NCBI RefSeq assembly: GCF_000497245.1
Contig: NZ_AWTC01000004.1
Location: forward strand, 760-64,759
DNA: 64,000 bases
From: Sporolactobacillus laevolacticus DSM 442
Lineage (GTDB): Bacteria > Bacillota > Bacilli > Bacillales > Sporolactobacillaceae
Direction: 5' to 3'
Part shown: piece by piece, positions 43,819 through 52,317 of the stretch
Layout of the letters: the number at the start of each line of letters is the position of its first letter
Position numbering within the stretch: the stretch's first letter is position 1
Notes under the pieces: generated by a model
Seen by the model: only the letters and a program-made list of their open reading frames with translations
The model's database searches: none
Told to the model about the DNA's origin: nothing
Translations under genes and position numbers: made by a program

Positions 43819-44268
43819 GTGGTCGCAATCGTTATCGCAACGCACGGGAATTTATCAGAGGCTTTGATTGGTACAGCCAAGATGATTTTCGGCAATATGG
43901 AAAATGTCGCACAGGTCACTTTTAAACCCGGTGAAGGAATTGAAAATCTTTTAGACAAGTATCAAACGGCTAGCGGTCAATTTGATGATGAACCTATATT
44001 GTTCCTTGTTGATCTGTTTGGTGGAAGCCCTTACAATGCGGCGAGCCGCTTTGTTGCCCGTCAGGAGAATATGGACATCGTCACAGGTGTCAATCTTCCA
44101 ATGTTTGTGGAAGTTCTGGGTAAGCGCTTAGCTGGAGGCACGCTGGAAGAGCTGGTTCAAACTGCCAAGCTTGCAGGTGCTGATGGCATTAAATCATTCA
44201 AAGAAATTTTTTCTCACCAGAAAATCGCGAATAGCGCTAAAGAAGACGAAGGAGATGAATTAGGATGA
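43819..44268 (+). CDS. PTS mannose/fructose-type EIIA
   Basis: 149 residues, EIIA-Man fold. The phosphorylated His is His9 in VIATHGNLSEAL; LFLVDLFGGSPYNAA is the next conserved block. It receives phosphate from HPr. GTG start behind GGGAGGGG. Overlaps EIIB by four bases. Confidence 0.95.
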   Translation: MVAIVIATHGNLSEALIGTAKMIFGNMENVAQVTFKPGEGIENLLDKYQTASGQFDDEPILFLVDLFGGSPYNAASRFVARQENMDIVTGVNLPMFVEVLGKRLAGGTLEELVQTAKLAGADGIKSFKEIFSHQKIANSAKEDEGDELG

Positions 44269-44756
44269 AAATTAAATGGTTACGAATTGATTCACGGCTG
44301 ATACACGGACAGGTGGCAAACAACTGGGTGAACCATGTTGGGGCAGGTACAATTATTGCCGCGAATGACAGCGCTGCCAAGGATGATTTGAGAAAGACAT
44401 TGCTCCTTCAGGTGGCTCCTGGACGAACAAAATCCTATGTTATGTCCATTGACAAAACAGCACGCTGCTACAAGAATCCATCCTATGACAATCTGGAAGT
44501 ATTGTTAGTTGTTGAAAATCCAACAGATGTGCTCCGTTTAATCGATGCCGGTGTAGAAGTTACCCAAGTCAACGTTGGCGGTATCACATTCAAGGAAGGC
44601 ATGACCTTAATTTCTGAGGCGGTTTCTGTTAGCCCGGAAGATGTCGAGGCATTTAAAGAATTGGATAAGCGTGGGGTGAAGCTCACTTTACAGCAGCTGC
44701 CGAATACCGGCGCATCCGATTTTATGAACCGGCTGAAAAGCAAAAAGTTAATATAA
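44265..44756 (+). CDS. PTS mannose/fructose-type EIIB
   Basis: 163 residues. WLRIDSRLIHGQVANNWV carries the phospho-accepting His14. It passes phosphate from EIIA to the sugar as it crosses the membrane. Ends 21 bases before EIIC, which has an AGGAGGG site. Confidence 0.95.
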   Translation: MKIKWLRIDSRLIHGQVANNWVNHVGAGTIIAANDSAAKDDLRKTLLLQVAPGRTKSYVMSIDKTARCYKNPSYDNLEVLLVVENPTDVLRLIDAGVEVTQVNVGGITFKEGMTLISEAVSVSPEDVEAFKELDKRGVKLTLQQLPNTGASDFMNRLKSKKLI

Positions 44757-44777
44757 ATAGAAGGAGGGTATTAGATC

Positions 44778-45578
44778 ATGAATACTATGCAATTTATTTT
44801 AGTTATTCTCGTAGCACTCATCTGCGGTATGGCGAGTGTGCTCGATGAACGCCAATTTCACCGCCCGCTTGTCGCATGTACACTCATTGGACTCGTTTTA
44901 GGAGATTTGCATACCGGTATTATTCTTGGTGGTCAGCTTGAATTGATTGCTTTGGGGTGGATGAACGTTGGTGCCGCGATGGCTCCTGATTCTGCTCTTG
45001 CATCCACGATTTCGGCTATTGTTGTCATTGTTGGTCATCAATCCATCGGTGAGGGTATTGCCATTGCGATTCCTCTTGCCGCAGCAGGTCAGGTATTAAC
45101 GATTTTTGTTCGTACAATTGCCGTATTTTTCCAGCACCAAGCAGACCGCTTTGCGGCCCAGGCTAATTTTCGAGGGATTGAGTGGTGCCATTTTGGTGCA
45201 CTGCTCTTGCAAGGGCTGCGTATTGCCATCCCAACGGGCGCCGTTGCCGCGATCGCCGGAACGAGTATCGTCAATCAATGGCTGGATGCCATTCCTCCGG
45301 TGATCACGCATGGACTTCAAGTTTCCGGCGGTTTCATCGTTGTCGTCGGGTATGCGATGGTTATTAACATGATGAAGGCACGTTCGTTGATGCCATTCTT
45401 CTTCATCGGTTTTACGCTTGCGACGTTTATGACAGGTATTAACCTTGTTGGTCTAGGTATTCTTGCTGCGTGTGCCGCGGTTGTCTATGTTCAGTTGAAT
45501 CCGGACTTCCATGATTCGATTAAAGCACCTGCAGCTGCAACGAACGTCGGAACTGATGACGACGATGTATTAGGATAA
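44778..45578 (+). CDS. PTS mannose/fructose/sorbose EIIC
   Basis: 266-residue membrane protein. DERQFHRPLVACTLIGLVLG (about 24-43) and GGQLELIALGWMNVGAAMAPD (about 51-71) are family signatures. With EIID it forms the sugar channel; LevR control suggests fructose or mannose, but the substrate cannot be fixed from sequence. Confidence 0.95.
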   Translation: MNTMQFILVILVALICGMASVLDERQFHRPLVACTLIGLVLGDLHTGIILGGQLELIALGWMNVGAAMAPDSALASTISAIVVIVGHQSIGEGIAIAIPLAAAGQVLTIFVRTIAVFFQHQADRFAAQANFRGIEWCHFGALLLQGLRIAIPTGAVAAIAGTSIVNQWLDAIPPVITHGLQVSGGFIVVVGYAMVINMMKARSLMPFFFIGFTLATFMTGINLVGLGILAACAAVVYVQLNPDFHDSIKAPAAATNVGTDDDDVLG

Positions 45579-45592
45579 GGAGGGTGAAGAAA

Positions 45593-46429
45593 ATGACAGA
45601 AGTTAGAAAAATTGAATCATTAACAAAAAAAGATATTATCAGTACCTATTTTCGAAGCACATTTATGTTAGGTTCCTTCAACTTTGAACGTATGCAAGCG
45701 ATTGGATTCTGTGTGACGATGATTCCTGCAATCAAACGCTTCTATCATAAAAAAGAAGATCAGGCTGCCGCCCTGAAGCGCCATCTTGAATTCTTCAATA
45801 CAACGCCTTGGCCGGCGTCAGCAATCTTTGGTGTAACCTCCGCCATGGAACAAAAGAAGGCGGAAGGCGGCGACATCGATGAAGCCGCAATTACAAACGT
45901 AAAAATCGGATTGATGGGACCTTTGGCCGGCATTGGCGACCCAATCTATTGGGGCACTGCGCGTCCGATTCTTGCAGCACTAGGTGCATCACTTGCGTTG
46001 AGCGGAAGTATTCTCGGACCGTTACTCTTCTTCTTTGGCATTAACATTATCCGATTCTTAACTAGATGGTATGGATTCAAGGTTGGTTACAATCAAGGTA
46101 CGGATATCGTGCAAGACGTTGCTGGCAACCGCCTAAAGAAATTGACGCAAATGGCGTCCGTTCTTGGATTGTTCGTCATGGGTTCTCTAGTCTCAAAATG
46201 GACCACTATTAAGATGCCACTTGTACTTGTTTCTTACAAACAAGCAGGCCACGTTGTAAGTACATCTCTGCAGAACATTCTGGATTCACTGCTTCCAGGC
46301 CTTGTTGCCTTGCTGATGACGTTCGCTTGCATGTGGCTGCTCAAACGCAAAGTCAATGCGATTTACATCATTTTCGGTATGTTTGCGGTCGGCATTCTCG
46401 GCTATTGGGCAGGAATCTTCGGACTGTAA
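45593..46429 (+). CDS. PTS mannose/fructose/sorbose EIID
   Basis: 278 residues from ATG 45593 behind AAGGAGG (the GTG at 45584 is too near the site). FRSTFMLGSFNFERMQAIGF (about 17-36), FNTTPWPASAIFG and GPLAGIGDPIYWGTARPI are family blocks. Partner of EIIC. Confidence 0.95.
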   Translation: MTEVRKIESLTKKDIISTYFRSTFMLGSFNFERMQAIGFCVTMIPAIKRFYHKKEDQAAALKRHLEFFNTTPWPASAIFGVTSAMEQKKAEGGDIDEAAITNVKIGLMGPLAGIGDPIYWGTARPILAALGASLALSGSILGPLLFFFGINIIRFLTRWYGFKVGYNQGTDIVQDVAGNRLKKLTQMASVLGLFVMGSLVSKWTTIKMPLVLVSYKQAGHVVSTSLQNILDSLLPGLVALLMTFACMWLLKRKVNAIYIIFGMFAVGILGYWAGIFGL

Positions 46430-46505
46430 TTTAAAGAATCATAGACTTAGGCGCATCATTTGATGATGAATTAGACTTTTTGGAGAATGGCTAGGAGGGA
46501 TTTTC

Positions 46506-46883
46506 ATGTTAAAGAGCGTTATAGCATTTTTGGAACCAAAGAATAAACCTGAAGGTTATGTATACAGTTCGTCGAAACTGGTCACAGGATTGATGATCAT
46601 CGGGATCCTGTTATACACCATTACCAATGGGTGGGGAACGATCGTTTCTCTGTCGCTTGCAATCGCCTTGCTGATCGGACGCTATTTGCTTGCAAAGCAG
46701 GCTACAGGGGATTTCCATGATATGCACGAAGCAAAAAAAGGCTATGCCAAAACAAAAAATAAAGATTATCTGCGGTTCATTAAAGCGCGCGGCGAACAAA
46801 TGTTGAATGACAATAAGGTGCTCACCAAAACTGCTAAAGAAGAGATTCATGAGCTCCTGGCCTATACCGCCAAATATCTCTAA
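46506..46883 (+). CDS. Unknown membrane protein of the PTS operon
   Basis: 125 residues. Two adjacent hydrophobic segments (about 23-40 and 44-63, KLVTGLMIIGILLYTITNG, TIVSLSLAIALLIGRYLL) are followed by a charged helical cytoplasmic tail. It does not match ManO (DUF956), the usual fifth gene of mannose PTS operons, and I do not recognise it. It follows EIID by 76 bases with a CTAGGAGGG site and ends just before a terminator, so it belongs to the sigma-54 operon and may modulate the permease. Confidence 0.6.
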   Translation: MLKSVIAFLEPKNKPEGYVYSSSKLVTGLMIIGILLYTITNGWGTIVSLSLAIALLIGRYLLAKQATGDFHDMHEAKKGYAKTKNKDYLRFIKARGEQMLNDNKVLTKTAKEEIHELLAYTAKYL

Positions 46884-46928
46884 TTCATACTCGAGAATGA
46901 TGCTGCGAAACTGAATAAATAAAAGATG

Positions 46929-46960
46929 AAGCGAAGGGATTGGGGCCCTTCGCTTTTTTT
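46929..46960 (+). terminator. Terminator of the PTS operon
   Basis: AAGCGAAGGG and CCCTTCGCTT pair across a short loop, then TTTTTT. Confidence 0.9.
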
Positions 46961-46980
46961 TAATGAGCAAACCGATAGAT

Positions 46981-47095
46981 ATCGGTCTGATTTGCTAATT
47001 TATCGGTCTCTTTGAAATTTTTATCGGTCTATTTTCAGGATTTATCAGTCTTTCAGCTTAGCGAATTATTCAGCAGGTGAGCAAATGATTCAGCA
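46981..47095. repeat. 21-bp-period motif array 2 (ATCGGTCT type)
   Basis: ATCGGTCT starts at 46981, 47002 and 47023, and ATCAGTCT at 47044: exactly 21 bases apart each time. Two copies of ATTCAGCAG follow at 47068 and 47088, with GCGAATT and GAGCAAAT before them. The array fills the gap between the PTS terminator and the APH-like gene. Confidence 0.7.
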
Positions 47096-47224
47096 GAACA
47101 GGCATGTGTCATCTTCAGTTAATAAGGAGTCAATAGTCGCATTTCTAATTTGTATAGTAAAATCAATACAATAGGTGCGACATTTTTTTGATCACAATGA
47201 AATGAGAATCTTTGGAGGAATTAG

Positions 47225-48088
47225 ATGCAACTCAAAGACTATGTAAATCGGATACAGCAAGTGTACCCAGATTTGACGATAAACAAGGCAGAGCTTAATA
47301 CCATCGGTCAGAATAATGATGTACTGATTGTTAATCGCGAACTAGTTTTCAAATTTCCAAAATACCAGGCAGGAATCATTGATCTGCAAAAGGAATCCCA
47401 GTTGTTAAATCAAATCAAAGGTTATGTCTCATTGGCTGTGCCCAGTCCTGAATACGAATCCTATGAAGTGTTAAAACCAGGGCACGTCTTTAACGGTTAT
47501 TCATTGATACAAGGCACGCCATTATGGAGCAAAGAGCTGAATAAAGCGGACAGCCAATCACAGAAAATGATTTCGGACCAGTTGATTCAATTTTTGATCG
47601 ATTTGCATAGCATCCCTACTGGTGAACTTCATTTAGGGACCCAAGATCCTTATACAGATATGCTGAACCTGTACCGGAAAATTAAGGAGAAGCTTTACCC
47701 ATTTATGCGAACGGAGGCTCAAAGTGAAACATCCCGTATGTTTGACAAATTCCTAAGTGGCGGCAAACTTTCCAACATTAAGCTTGCTTTAATCCATGGT
47801 GATTTTGGATCGTCCAATATTCTTTGGAATTCAGAGCCTAAGAGGGTTACAGGAATCATTGACTTCGGCGGCTCCGGAATTGGGGATCTTGCTTATGATC
47901 TTGCCGGATTGCTGTCTAGTTTTGGTGAGCGATTCTTTAATCAATGCATGAGTCAATATCCTGATGGGGAGAAAATCGTTGAGCGAATCAATTTTTACAG
48001 AGGGACGTTCGCACTTCAGGAAGCCTTGCATGGCTTAGAAAATAACGATCCGCAGGCGTTTGATAATGGAATCAGCCGATATCGTTGA
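47225..48088 (+). CDS. APH-family phosphotransferase
   Basis: 287-residue aminoglycoside-phosphotransferase-fold kinase. The catalytic loop IHGDFGSSNILWNSE (about 190-204) and the metal-binding IIDFGGSGIGDLAYDLA (about 212-228) are clear; VLIVNRELVFKFPK near 35 gives the ATP Lys. It phosphorylates a small molecule, perhaps an antibiotic or a sugar or amino alcohol. ATG behind TGGAGG. Confidence 0.8.
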   Translation: MQLKDYVNRIQQVYPDLTINKAELNTIGQNNDVLIVNRELVFKFPKYQAGIIDLQKESQLLNQIKGYVSLAVPSPEYESYEVLKPGHVFNGYSLIQGTPLWSKELNKADSQSQKMISDQLIQFLIDLHSIPTGELHLGTQDPYTDMLNLYRKIKEKLYPFMRTEAQSETSRMFDKFLSGGKLSNIKLALIHGDFGSSNILWNSEPKRVTGIIDFGGSGIGDLAYDLAGLLSSFGERFFNQCMSQYPDGEKIVERINFYRGTFALQEALHGLENNDPQAFDNGISRYR

Positions 48089-48215
48089 CAGCAAGAGTAA
48101 ATCGCCTTTTTGGCTAGTAACTAATGACATCTTAATCCTATTAAGGAATTCTAGTAACAAATCTACCTGTCAAAATGATGAAACTAATTATTGTTTGCTT
48201 CCAGATAATGAATAA

Positions 48216-48228
48216 TTGACTAAGTCAA
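48216..48228. promoter_or_regulatory. Palindrome before the MarR-GNAT gene
   Basis: TTGACTAAGTCAA is a perfect palindrome about 40 bases before the start of the MarR-GNAT fusion gene; a likely autoregulatory site. Confidence 0.45.
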
Positions 48229-48267
48229 GTAATTGAGCTATAGTTCGAAAAAAGGAGGTTTTTATAT

Positions 48268-49179
48268 ATGCCAGGGCAATCTGCCATTTTAAAAATTAGA
48301 GCATTTAACCGTTATTACACGAGAGTATTAGGTCTGTTAAATCACCATATTTTATCGAGCGATGTTTCGTTAACTGAAGCCCGTATTCTGCTAGAGATCA
48401 AGACAATAGAGACATGTACTGCGAAAAAATTAATCGAAAAACTTGAGATTGATGGCGGTTATTTAAGCCGCATTTTGAAAAATTTTGAGAAAAGCGAACT
48501 AATTACGCGTTACGCATTGCCGGCTGATAAGCGAGTCAGCGTTATTCAGCTTACAGAGTCTGGTACTGAAAAGCTGAGTGAACTGGAAGGAAAATCAAAT
48601 AACCAGATTGAACAACTGCTCCATCATTTGGACAAGAAAAAGCAAGATCAAGTACTCGCTGCAATGGAAACGATTCACACGGCTTTGAGCAAAAATCAAG
48701 GGGTGGTGCTGCGTTCCTATCGTCAAAGTGATCTGTCCTTTATCGTTAATGCTCACAGAGATCTATATCACCGTGAATATGGCTTTAATGAAAAATTTGT
48801 TCGATATGTGGCGGACGCTGTATCCACGTTCGCTGTTCAACATGATGCAAAAAGAGAGAACATTTGGATTCTGGAAGTGGATCAGCAGCCAAAAGGGGTG
48901 ATTGCAATTGTCAAAGAATCTGAGGATACAGCTCAACTGCGCTGGTTTCTGCTTGATCAATCACTGAGAGGCAAAGGTTACGGGCATAAACTGCTGGACG
49001 AAGCGATTCAGTTCTGCCGCAGCCAGGGTTATGAAAAAGTCATCCTTTGGACAGTCAGCGATTTGAAAGCCGCGCGCCATATGTACAAAAGCAAGGGATT
49101 TAATCTTGTTGAACAACATGAAAATGGTGACTGGACGAGTCATGTGATTACAGAAGAAAAGTGGGAAATGACACTATAA
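48268..49179 (+). CDS. MarR regulator fused to GNAT acetyltransferase
   Basis: 303 residues. The N-terminal MarR domain (about 1-145: LTEARILLEIKTIETCTAKK, IDGGYLSRILKNFEKSELIT) is joined to a GNAT domain (about 150-303: FLLDQSLRGKGYGHKLLDEA and SDLKAARHMYKSKGFNL). This two-domain layout is known in many bacteria, but target and substrate are usually unknown. ATG behind AAAGGAGG. Confidence 0.9.
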   Translation: MPGQSAILKIRAFNRYYTRVLGLLNHHILSSDVSLTEARILLEIKTIETCTAKKLIEKLEIDGGYLSRILKNFEKSELITRYALPADKRVSVIQLTESGTEKLSELEGKSNNQIEQLLHHLDKKKQDQVLAAMETIHTALSKNQGVVLRSYRQSDLSFIVNAHRDLYHREYGFNEKFVRYVADAVSTFAVQHDAKRENIWILEVDQQPKGVIAIVKESEDTAQLRWFLLDQSLRGKGYGHKLLDEAIQFCRSQGYEKVILWTVSDLKAARHMYKSKGFNLVEQHENGDWTSHVITEEKWEMTL

Positions 49180-49242
49180 TTGTGCATAGTGTGGACCTAT
49201 TGATTCGAGGAAGTTCGATTTAAACGAACACTTTTTAATGGA

Positions 49243-49563
49243 TTACGACAGTCCACGTTTTACTTTTATAAAGGCGATGATTTCCTTCAATTCATCTGCT
49301 GTTAATTTTTCATCGTCAATCAATAATCTGCAGTCTTTAGTATGCATCTTATCTAAATGGATGTCCGATGCAAAGTCTCGGTTAACCAGTGTGTCGAGGG
49401 AGATGTTGAAGAAGTCGGCAATTTTGATGAGCGCGTCGATAGGGGGCTGGCGATATCCGGTTTCATAACTGGCATAAGTGCTTTTTGCGATCCCGAGAAC
49501 ATCGGCCATGTTCTGGATCGTTAATTTCTTGCATTTTCTTAATTCAATTAACTGCTCAAGCAT
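49243..49563 (-). CDS. XRE-family HTH regulator
   Basis: 106 residues from ATG 49563 behind AAGGAGGG. HTH at about 5-60: LRKCKKLTIQNMADVLGIAKS, TYASYETGYRQPPIDALIKI. The C-terminus (ADELKEIIAFIKVKRGLS) is a short helix. Divergent from the asparaginase gene, 121 bases apart; it may control it. Confidence 0.8.
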   Translation of the reverse strand: MLEQLIELRKCKKLTIQNMADVLGIAKSTYASYETGYRQPPIDALIKIADFFNISLDTLVNRDFASDIHLDKMHTKDCRLLIDDEKLTADELKEIIAFIKVKRGLS

Positions 49564-49684
49564 ACAAAGTCCCTCCTTATATAGCATTCTATCGAAAAGT
49601 ACGCTTAAAGTAAACTTTTGTGTTGATTATCATAGAAAAGAAGCTATAATCTTAATATAAATACACGAATCGGGGACATATGCA

Positions 49685-50674
49685 GTGAAAAAAATTCTAG
49701 TGCTTGCAACTGGCGGGACCATTGCATCAACGCATCATCAAGACGGACTGGCACCCGGTCTGACGATCGATCAGCTGGCTCGTTATTTCAAACATAACTC
49801 GGATGTATCGGTTGATTTCCAGGTTCTCATGAATAAAGACAGCACCAATATGCAGCCTGAAGACTGGCTGACCATGGCTAAGGTTATTGATGAAAATCAG
49901 AGCCGTTATGACAGCTTTATCATTACTCATGGGACAGACACCATGGCTTACACGGCATCAGGGCTTTCCTATCTCCTCCATGGCCTAAAGAAAACCATTG
50001 TGATCACAGGTTCCCAAGTACCTGTAAGTTTTAAACGGACCGACGCGAAGAAGAACATTAACGATGCGCTGACTTTTGCTCAGAAAGCTGATATTCCTGG
50101 CGTGTTCATCGTTTTTGACGGTAAGGCTATTCTTGGAACGCGGGCAATTAAAATCAGAACGAAAAGCTATGATGCCTTCGAGAGCATCAATTATCCGTAT
50201 ATCGCTTCAATTGGTGAGCAGGACATCCAAATCAATTTTCAGCCGGAGACGGAAACCGTTGTTTTTCCAAGACATTTCGGCATTTGCCCGAATGTGTTCT
50301 TGCTGAAAGTATTTCCTGGGCTTTCTCCAGCATTTTTTGATTTTTTGCAGCAGCATACAAAGGGTCTGATCATTGAGAGCCTTGGAAATGGCGGCCTTCC
50401 TTTTGAAAAAAGAGATCTAGTATCAGGAGTCGAAAAGCTGGTAAGCAAGGGCATACCCGTAATTATCACCACGCAGTGCCTTGAAGAAGGACAGAACATG
50501 GATCTGTATGAAGTAGGAAAACGTGTCGCTGATGCAGGGGGAATTACCGCAGGTGACATGAACACAGAAGCGATTGTTGCGAAATTAATGTGGGTGCTTT
50601 CCCAGACATCGGATCCGGCAACGATAAAGCGCATGATTCAGACGCCGATTGCTCATGATTTAGATTATATTTAA
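49685..50674 (+). CDS. ansA: L-asparaginase, type I/AnsA-like
   Basis: 329 residues; hydrolyses asparagine to aspartate and ammonia. ATGGTIAST (about 9-17) gives the nucleophilic Thr and ITHGTDTMAYTASGL (about 81-95) the second Thr and Asp. Cytoplasmic, no signal peptide. GTG start 49685. Followed 24 bases later by a YitT-like gene. Confidence 0.9.
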   Translation: MKKILVLATGGTIASTHHQDGLAPGLTIDQLARYFKHNSDVSVDFQVLMNKDSTNMQPEDWLTMAKVIDENQSRYDSFIITHGTDTMAYTASGLSYLLHGLKKTIVITGSQVPVSFKRTDAKKNINDALTFAQKADIPGVFIVFDGKAILGTRAIKIRTKSYDAFESINYPYIASIGEQDIQINFQPETETVVFPRHFGICPNVFLLKVFPGLSPAFFDFLQQHTKGLIIESLGNGGLPFEKRDLVSGVEKLVSKGIPVIITTQCLEEGQNMDLYEVGKRVADAGGITAGDMNTEAIVAKLMWVLSQTSDPATIKRMIQTPIAHDLDYI

Positions 50675-50698
50675 AAGTTTTGAAAGAAGGAGAGTATC

Positions 50699-51553
50699 AT
50701 TAAATCAATAGTTCTTACGATCCTAACGGTTCTCATAGGATCGATTTTTTATGGCATTGGCATCAACTGGTTTCTGATTCCTGCCAATGTATATGCGAGT
50801 GGGTTCGGCGGCCTGTCACAGTTGATCGCAACAACCGTTCATCATCTCTATCCGTTTTTATCCATTTCGAATATGGTCAGCGTCCTCTATTTGCTGTTCA
50901 ACATACCGGTCTTAATTCTTGCCTGGTTTGCGCTCGGGAGAAAATTTGTCTGGTACACAATCCTGAGTGTAATCTCCTGTTCGCTCGCACTCCATGTGAT
51001 ACCGGACATCGATTTTTCTTCTAATGTTCTGCTGAATGCGATCTTCGGAGGGATCTTCTGCGCGACAGGTGTTTCCCTGACCTTGAGATCCGGTGCTTCT
51101 ACGGGCGGGCTCGATGTGATTTCACTGGTTTTAATTCGAAAAACAAATTTTTCATTTGGACGAATCAGTTTAAGCTTTAACGCAATGATCACCATTATTG
51201 CAGGAATCGTATTTGGCGTAGAGAAATCGCTATATACATTGATCAGCCTGTATACAAATGCCAAAGTTGTCGACACCATCTATACAAGCAAATTCAAAAT
51301 ACAGTTAACTATGGTAATCGCAAAAAATAAACTAAATACGGTAAGGGAGCTTGTCCTTAATCACACAAATCATGGATTGACGTATACCGAAGCTAGAGGC
51401 GGATATACGGGTGACGAAAAGCAGATTATTTATACGGTGATTACCCGAGACGAATTGCAGACGCTCACTTCATTGGTTCATCAAGCCGATCCTTCATCAT
51501 TTATCACGATTCAAGATGTCGGAGAAGTTAAAGGAAAGTTTATCATGAAATAA
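50699..51553 (+). CDS. YitT family membrane protein, apparent ATT start
   Basis: The family text starts at KSIVLTILTVLIGSIFYGIG and goes on through NWFLIPANVYASGFGGLSQL into the open frame at 50822, so the only in-frame start that fits is ATT at 50699, six bases after AAGGAG. No ATG, GTG or TTG offers a complete first helix. The protein (284 residues) has five helices and a C-terminal DUF2179 domain (YTEARGGYTGDEKQIIYTVI). ATT starts are rare; a single-base change or sequence error at ATG is also possible. Confidence 0.75.
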   Translation: MKSIVLTILTVLIGSIFYGIGINWFLIPANVYASGFGGLSQLIATTVHHLYPFLSISNMVSVLYLLFNIPVLILAWFALGRKFVWYTILSVISCSLALHVIPDIDFSSNVLLNAIFGGIFCATGVSLTLRSGASTGGLDVISLVLIRKTNFSFGRISLSFNAMITIIAGIVFGVEKSLYTLISLYTNAKVVDTIYTSKFKIQLTMVIAKNKLNTVRELVLNHTNHGLTYTEARGGYTGDEKQIIYTVITRDELQTLTSLVHQADPSSFITIQDVGEVKGKFIMK

Positions 51554-51666
51554 AAGTCCTTATTGTTCTTGATCGATCTCGTCATGTGTATATTTTCAAA
51601 TGCGTTTATTTTTGAATGTAGGGGTGGCCGTGATGGTGAAGAACACAATTGTTTTTAGGCTGATCA

Positions 51667-51713
51667 TTGACAGTAATAAAAATTCATGCTATTTATTAAT
51701 CAATAAATAAATA
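51667..51713 (+). promoter_or_regulatory. tetR promoter and operator
   Basis: TTGACA (51667-51672), 17-base spacer, TATTTA (51690-51695). The operator ATTTATTAATCAATAAATAA (51691-51710) overlaps the -10. Its reverse complement nearly equals the site at 52282-52303 before the efflux gene. Confidence 0.65.
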
Positions 51714-51728
51714 TAAAGGAAATCTTTT

Positions 51729-52247
51729 ATGAGTAACAAAGAGGAACTCGCATCAAATCGAAAAACTCAAATTCTAGAAGCAGCAGCTGAGCTGTTCGCG
51801 GAAAAAGGTTATTACAAAACGACGACTGCCGATGTAGCACGATTGGTTGGAGTCACCCAGCCGTATGTTTTTCATTTTTTTAAATCAAAAGAAGAGCTTT
51901 ATTTGGCTGTACTGCAGAAAGCTAAGGAAATTATTCTATACGCCTTCTCTAGTACTGAAGCAACAATGGAAGATTTGCAGAAATCAATGGGGAACGCATT
52001 TGAAGGGTTGCTGAAAAGCTACCGCAATGAAATGCTGCTCATGATGACGGCATTCTCTATTCCGGAACCGGCAATTAGAAACTATGTTAGAGCTGGATTT
52101 GATGAAGTTTATGAGCGCATTAGAGGTGCATTTTCTGATGCAGGTATTACTGACTTTGAAAACCAGGCGAGAAAATTTATCGGCTGCGGTTTGCTCATCA
52201 CAATGGCAGAAGTCTTACAGCTGCCCAACTTATTTCTGAAAGATTAA
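51729..52247 (+). CDS. TetR-family regulator of the efflux pump
   Basis: 172 residues. HTH at about 12-55: KTQILEAAAELFAEKGYYKT, TTADVARLVGVTQPYVFHFF. The C-terminal ligand domain is unique to each TetR. It lies directly before an EmrB/QacA-type pump whose promoter carries the same AT-rich operator, so it probably represses both. Confidence 0.9.
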   Translation: MSNKEELASNRKTQILEAAAELFAEKGYYKTTTADVARLVGVTQPYVFHFFKSKEELYLAVLQKAKEIILYAFSSTEATMEDLQKSMGNAFEGLLKSYRNEMLLMMTAFSIPEPAIRNYVRAGFDEVYERIRGAFSDAGITDFENQARKFIGCGLLITMAEVLQLPNLFLKD

Positions 52248-52281
52248 GGATTAGCCATTCAGTGGCTTTTCTATTGCGTTT

Positions 52282-52303
52282 TATTTATTTATTGATAAAT
52301 AAA
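52282..52303. promoter_or_regulatory. Operator before the DHA2 efflux gene
   Basis: TATTTATTTATTGATAAATA (52282-52301) overlaps an inverted repeat TTTATT-GAT-AAATAAA and matches the TetR site at 51691 in reverse. Confidence 0.6.
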
Positions 52304-52317
52304 CTGGAGATGATTAC

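Noticed and set aside
46981-47095. CRISPR array
   Set aside because: Words are only 8-9 bases and spacers about 12-13 bases, far too short; no cas genes nearby.
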